Shown here: positions 60,789 to 64,000 of the stretch, in pieces
Layout of the letters: the number at the start of each line of letters is the position of its first letter
Position numbering within the stretch: the stretch's first letter is position 1
Source: Evansella alkalicola
GTDB lineage: Bacteria > Bacillota > Bacilli > Bacillales > Salisediminibacteriaceae
Assembly (NCBI RefSeq): GCF_019042735.1
Contig: NZ_JAHQCR010000075.1
Location: forward strand, 54,259 to 118,258
Direction: 5' to 3'
DNA: 64,000 bases
The notes under the pieces: generated by a model
The model's database searches: none
Told to the model about the DNA's origin: nothing
What the model saw: only the letters and a program-made list of their open reading frames with translations
Translations under genes and position numbers: made by a program

Positions 60789-60828
60789 GGGAGGTAGCTA
60801 GCTCAGAGCAAAGCTAGCTACCTCCTTT
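60789..60828. terminator. Bidirectional terminator
   Basis: GGAGGTAGCTAGCT pairs with AGCTAGCTACCTCC, a perfect 14-bp stem, followed by TTTTC. It lies between the SDR (plus) and the esterase (minus). Confidence 0.85.
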
Positions 60829-60849
60829 TCGCACAAATAGTAAATACTA

Positions 60850-61524
60850 TTATGATTGTTGGTATTGGTCCGACGAGAGATATGATAAATAGTCAAAATA
60901 AGAACGGAGTAGTTCATCAGCAATCATTTGATGTCCTTTTCCGTTAGGGTGGATTCCACCAAAGGAGAACAACCCTTTTCCGTTTTGCTGGAACACAGGA
61001 TAAACATCTATATACACAGTGTTTTTGTAAGAGGTAGCCAGTTGGTAAAGACTCTCATTTGTTTTACCTATCCAATGGTCACTATAAGGAAGTTTAGGAT
61101 AGGGGTTATATATGCCGATGAGCTGAATGAGATAGTTTTGTGGCTCGTTAGCTTTGATTTCGTGGATCACAGATAAGATTTGCTTTACGTTATTGTACAA
61201 ATAGTAATGTGACTGCTCGAGTACTTGGGGGTCTCCAATCTCTTTATATCGCTTATTTGCCTGAATCAGATCATTTCCACCAATATTAATTGTAATAATG
61301 TGGGCTCTTGCAATATCCCTTCTTACATTTGGATCATACAAGAAGGTTAAAAGCTGGTATGATGTGATGCGGGGTTGTGCATACAAATGTAGATACACAG
61401 GGAGGCGCAAATGGTGTTCAAGCTTATGGTGATACGCTTTTACAAAGCCATCACGGAGATATGCACCAACTCCAGCTGATATGGAATCCCCGAGAGCTGT
61501 ATAATATAACCACCTACTGTACAT
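60850..61524 (-). CDS. SGNH/GDSL-family esterase or lipase
   Basis: This is a 224-residue SGNH hydrolase. The nucleophile block is ALGDSISAGVG (Ser near 14), the oxyanion Asn lies in NIGGNDLIQ, and the catalytic Asp/His pair in GGIHPNGKGHQMIA (His near 194). There is no signal peptide, so it acts inside the cell or is released another way. Members cleave acyl esters; the substrate is unknown. GGGGGGA precedes the ATG on the reverse strand. Confidence 0.85.
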   Translation of the reverse strand: MYSRWLYYTALGDSISAGVGAYLRDGFVKAYHHKLEHHLRLPVYLHLYAQPRITSYQLLTFLYDPNVRRDIARAHIITINIGGNDLIQANKRYKEIGDPQVLEQSHYYLYNNVKQILSVIHEIKANEPQNYLIQLIGIYNPYPKLPYSDHWIGKTNESLYQLATSYKNTVYIDVYPVFQQNGKGLFSFGGIHPNGKGHQMIADELLRSYFDYLSYLSSDQYQQS

Positions 61525-61624
61525 ACTATCCCCCCTTATTACGATCTTTCTAATAAGCTATGAAGGAATGTACATAGTTGTTCTAGGCTGTGGTTGAAGT
61601 AGGTGTTTGTTTGTAAGAAATATT

Positions 61625-61927
61625 TTATCTATATACTCTAGAAACCCCTAGGGCATGGTTTGTCCATAGGATTTCTTCTATTTTTTCGTCAATTTCATCT
61701 TCACACTCTACAATCAATACCACTTCGGTGACGTTAATAACAAATTCCCAAGTGAATAAAATGAATCCTTTCACATATGAACCAAGCATGATATGTCCCA
61801 TTCCTGGAAAAGCGGCTGACCACCATGCAGGAACCCAGGGATTCTTCATTTGAAGAATGTTTGTATTAAATGAGGTAATATTAGCGCGATAATATCTGCT
61901 ATATTTTGTGGACGAAGTGCTATCCAT
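61625..61927 (-). CDS. Small membrane protein, possibly truncated
   Basis: The 100-residue protein starts MDSTSSTKYSRYYRAN after AAGGTGAAG, and overlaps the preceding gene by eight bases. Its middle (KNPWVPAWWSAAFPGMGHIMLGSYVKGFILFTWEFVIN) matches a small family of Bacillus membrane proteins that usually go on for another about 50 residues and end in a WDSYR motif. Here the sequence diverges after FVIN and stops early, so this may be a decayed or shortened member. Function unknown. Confidence 0.6.
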   Translation of the reverse strand: MDSTSSTKYSRYYRANITSFNTNILQMKNPWVPAWWSAAFPGMGHIMLGSYVKGFILFTWEFVINVTEVVLIVECEDEIDEKIEEILWTNHALGVSRVYR

Positions 61928-62432
61928 TACTTGCTTCACCTTTTTGCTTGTGGACAATTGGCTCTATTTTGAAAAACCAACGGTAGTAAAGTCTAGATAA
62001 ATAATATGTTCCCCAAATTGTTATAAAGCTCCAATACCAGCGCCATTTCGGATAACGAATTAAATCTGTAAACTTCACAGCATAATACTCAAATCCAACA
62101 ATGATAGATGTGTGGAAAAAGTAATATAAACCTTTTATTAAAGGTTTCCTTTTTTCGGGATAGTGAACATTAAAAATGGAACAGAGTATTGGATACACAA
62201 AGTATTCAAAGGTGAAGCTTGCTTTGTTTGACTTTTTAAAAATTCTAACAGGATATTTTATAAGACCATATTCCACTACAATGAGTCCGAATAACCAGGT
62301 CATCACTTGTTTAAATAAAAAACTCACATGTGCTTCACGTGTATGGTTCTTTGGGACAAAAATTAAATATAACAAGATACTGAAAATCCAAGAAGCTGCT
62401 AATATCTTCTTTTCCTTCTTATTTTTGACCAA
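61920..62432 (-). CDS. CBO0543-family membrane protein
   Basis: This 170-residue membrane protein has about four hydrophobic segments and the aromatic-rich pattern of the CBO0543 family: LFKQVMTWLFGLIVVEYGLIKYPVRIFKKSNKASFTFEYFVYPI and KWRWYWSFITIWGTYYLSRLYYRWFFK. Function unknown; the family is common in Bacillus. The start is TTG 62432 with AAGGAGGGG seven bases upstream. Its last codons overlap the next gene. Confidence 0.78.
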   Translation of the reverse strand: MVKNKKEKKILAASWIFSILLYLIFVPKNHTREAHVSFLFKQVMTWLFGLIVVEYGLIKYPVRIFKKSNKASFTFEYFVYPILCSIFNVHYPEKRKPLIKGLYYFFHTSIIVGFEYYAVKFTDLIRYPKWRWYWSFITIWGTYYLSRLYYRWFFKIEPIVHKQKGEASNG

Positions 62433-62494
62433 ATGGTTCCCCTCCTTTATAATGTGGCAACCTTAGTTTGTGCATCTCCTTTTTAAAATATAAA

Positions 62495-62523
62495 AGAAAA
62501 ACCTCCGCGTTGTACGGAGGCTT
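62495..62523 (-). terminator. Terminator of the Asn-rich gene
   Basis: CCTCCG and CGGAGG pair (six bp plus a wobble); read on the reverse strand a TTTTTCTTTT run follows. Confidence 0.65.
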
Positions 62524-62550
62524 CCTTTAATGTAAAAGTTAAGTATTCAA

Positions 62551-62739
62551 TTAGTTGTTGTTATTGTTGTTGTTGTTGCTGTTATTACGGTTGTTGCGGT
62601 TGTTACGGTTATTCGCATTGTTGTCATTAGCGAATTCCGTATTTACATTGTCCACGTTTAATTCTTGATTGTTATTGTTGTTATTGTTGTTATTGTTGTT
62701 ATTGTTGCTATTGTTACGGTTGTTTCGATTTCTAGCCAT
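62551..62739 (-). CDS. Asn-rich small protein, gamma-SASP-like
   Basis: This 62-residue protein (MARNRNNRNNSNNN...) is almost entirely Asn with some Arg. Its only structured part is QELNVDNVNTEFANDNNANN. TEFA matches the repeated TEFASETN motif of gamma-type small acid-soluble spore proteins, which are also low-complexity. It is probably a spore protein that serves as an amino-acid store. GGAGGTGAT precedes the ATG; the longer frame to 62811 has no site. Confidence 0.6.
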   Translation of the reverse strand: MARNRNNRNNSNNNNNNNNNNNNNQELNVDNVNTEFANDNNANNRNNRNNRNNSNNNNNNNN

Positions 62740-62827
62740 CTTTATCACCTCCATACTATTAAGGTGTCCAAGTAGACAAAAAATAATACCTCTTTTTTCG
62801 ACAAAAAACAACAGATTTCTTCCTTAT

Positions 62828-63706
62828 TTACCCATTTATGATATCTCCGCCATTTACATGAATGACTTGACCGGAGACATAGGAAGAATCATCTGATGCA
62901 AGGTATACATAACTTGGAGCAAGTTCAGCAGGCTGTCCTGGTCTGCCCATTGGACTAGTTGTACCGAACTCTGCTACTTGATCAGAAGGGAAAGATGCAG
63001 GGATTAATGGTGTCCAAATCGGTCCTGGTGCAACTGCATTCACTCGGATACCTTTGCTCACCAGATTCTCAGATAAGGATCTTGTTAAAGCAATCATAGC
63101 ACCTTTCGTTGATGCATAATCCATTAATACAGGATTTCCTTTATATGCAACAATGGAAGCTGTATTAATAATGGTGCTTCCTCCTTTTAAATGAGGCATG
63201 GCGGCTTTAATTAAATAGAAGCAAGAAAAAATATTAGTTTTAAAAGTGCGCTCTAGCTGCTGAGCACTAATATCTTCTATTTTTTCTTGATAATGCTGTT
63301 CTGCAGCATTGTTAATCAAGCAGTCAAGTTGTCCAAATTCTTTCGTAACAGTTGTAACGGCAGTTTGACAGAAGGTTTCATCACCTATATCCCCAGGGAT
63401 AAGTAAACACTTACTACCGTAGCTTTCCACTTTTGCCTTCGTTTCCTCCGCATCTTTATGTTCATCTAAGTAGACGATTGCGATTTTTGCCCCTTCTTTT
63501 GCAAAGGCAATGGAGACCGCTCGCCCAATTCCACTGTCCCCGCCAGTAATAATAGCGACTTTATCCTTTAACTTACCACTACCTTTATAAGCAGGATCAT
63601 CGAAAACAGGCAGTGGGTTCATTTCCCTTTCCATCCCAGGCTGGCGAGATTGCTCTTGTGCAGGCTGACCATTCTTTTGTTTGCTACTAACTTCTTCAAA
63701 TTTCAT
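62828..63706 (-). CDS. Short-chain dehydrogenase of the YhxC/YdaD type
   Basis: This 292-residue SDR has a polar N-terminal extension of about 40 residues (SSKQKNGQPAQEQSRQPGMEREMNPLP), typical of the YhxC/YhdF/YdaD general-stress group. The core has TGGDSGIGRA, INNAAEQH, NTASIVAYKG with catalytic Ser, YASTK, and the C-terminal YVSGQVIHVNGGD. It probably acts on a sugar or polyol. AGGGGG lies upstream of the ATG. Confidence 0.87.
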   Translation of the reverse strand: MKFEEVSSKQKNGQPAQEQSRQPGMEREMNPLPVFDDPAYKGSGKLKDKVAIITGGDSGIGRAVSIAFAKEGAKIAIVYLDEHKDAEETKAKVESYGSKCLLIPGDIGDETFCQTAVTTVTKEFGQLDCLINNAAEQHYQEKIEDISAQQLERTFKTNIFSCFYLIKAAMPHLKGGSTIINTASIVAYKGNPVLMDYASTKGAMIALTRSLSENLVSKGIRVNAVAPGPIWTPLIPASFPSDQVAEFGTTSPMGRPGQPAELAPSYVYLASDDSSYVSGQVIHVNGGDIING

Positions 63707-63766
63707 ACACAGAACCCCCTATTATTAAAACTTACTTATAGATTGGCTATTAACGTTCAATCTTAC

Positions 63767-64000
63767 TCATAAACAAATACTAAAACAGGGTTTGACATTT
63801 ATAAAACGAAATAGTAAAATACAGGCTACATAGAAATAGTTAGCATAACTCCTCAGAATAAACTGCGAGTTGTCTCGACGGATAAAGCACCAGAGCATAG
63901 CTAGCAGAGGAAGAGACATGTTCAAGGCGAGTGGATGAAAACGGGAATAAAGTAGTAATATAAGAAAAAAAGTTAGGATTAACATGCGGGTGTAGTTTAG
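63767..64000 (-). CDS. Membrane protein, cut off by window edge
   Basis: The reverse frame is open from the window edge to a stop at 63767, 77 codons. It encodes hydrophobic segments (MLILTFFLILLLYSRFHPLALNMSLPLLAMLWCF; YFYVACILLFRF). The first in-frame ATG (63985) has no ribosome binding site, so the start is probably outside the window. Family not recognised. Confidence 0.4.
   Translation of the reverse strand, partial: LNYTRMLILTFFLILLLYSRFHPLALNMSLPLLAMLWCFIRRDNSQFILRSYANYFYVACILLFRFINVKPCFSICL

Noticed and set aside
62669..62896. Leu-rich plus-strand protein
   Set aside because: It is the antisense of Asn codons of the Asn-rich gene and has no ribosome binding site.
1..64000. tRNA, rRNA or transposase genes
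   Set aside because: I saw no tRNA-like cloverleaf with CCA end, no rRNA stretch and no transposase motif. The only mobile-looking items are small non-coding repeats.

Overview
The window comes from a low-GC Gram-positive endospore former of the Bacillaceae. The evidence is strong AGGAGG-type ribosome binding sites, frequent TTG/GTG starts, many lipoboxes, a YhcN/YlaJ-type spore lipoprotein, Spo0-type PAS sensor kinases, an Asn-rich protein with a gamma-SASP-like TEFA motif, a flotillin, and a B12-riboswitch-controlled ECF transporter. Several exported proteins have very acidic (Asp/Glu-rich) spacers. This would fit an alkaliphilic or halotolerant lineage, but that is inference.

Layout. 1-4.1 kb: a cut-off membrane-anchored protein (minus), a TPR lipoprotein and an FGGY sugar kinase. 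4.15-4.9 kb: a non-coding array of 52-bp tandem repeats in perfect register. 5.0-12.2 kb: a GntR regulator followed by a tightly coupled catabolic operon (Xsc-like ThDP enzyme, second ThDP enzyme, BASS-type transporter, NAD epimerase, SDR). 12.3-24.8 kb: small hypotheticals, a HAD phosphatase, a 1590-residue DUF4011-type helicase/nuclease (candidate phage defence), a nitroreductase, an amidase, an Imm26-like membrane protein and a SEC-C protein. 25-38 kb: a peptidoglycan/chitin deacetylase-like enzyme, a structured mobile-looking repeat, lipoproteins, small membrane proteins, an MFS transporter, an MBL hydrolase, a PAS kinase, an ASCH protein, an alpha/beta hydrolase and an MsrA-MsrB fusion. 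38.2-46.2 kb: a sugar-binding lipoprotein, a FadR-type regulator, flotillin and a domain-swapped GH3 glycosidase; the binding protein and the GH3 share an identical 17-base cre-like element upstream. 46.3-48.8 kb: a CDGSH Fe-S protein and an operon of two lipoproteins and a GyrI-like protein. 49.0-55.7 kb: cobalamin riboswitch plus operon. 55.8-64 kb: spore lipoprotein, second PAS kinase, UbiD decarboxylase, two SDRs, GDSL esterase, small membrane proteins, an Asn-rich small protein and a gene cut off at the right edge.

The most interesting system is the B12 operon. A class-defining cobalamin riboswitch precedes a secreted, sortase-anchored protein that combines two DUF4430 domains with an alpha/alpha-barrel. 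Those are the two folds that make up animal transcobalamin and intrinsic factor. Next come a lipoprotein carrying one more DUF4430 domain, EcfT, a fused double EcfA ATPase and an S component. Read together they suggest a wall-to-membrane corrinoid capture relay feeding an ECF importer.

A second theme is a dispersed family of hairpin repeats (core GGGACGGTTC...GAACCGTCCC). About nine or ten copies occur here, mostly acting as terminators. One copy runs into the C-terminus of the MFS gene and a half copy sits inside the linker of the fused ABC ATPase.
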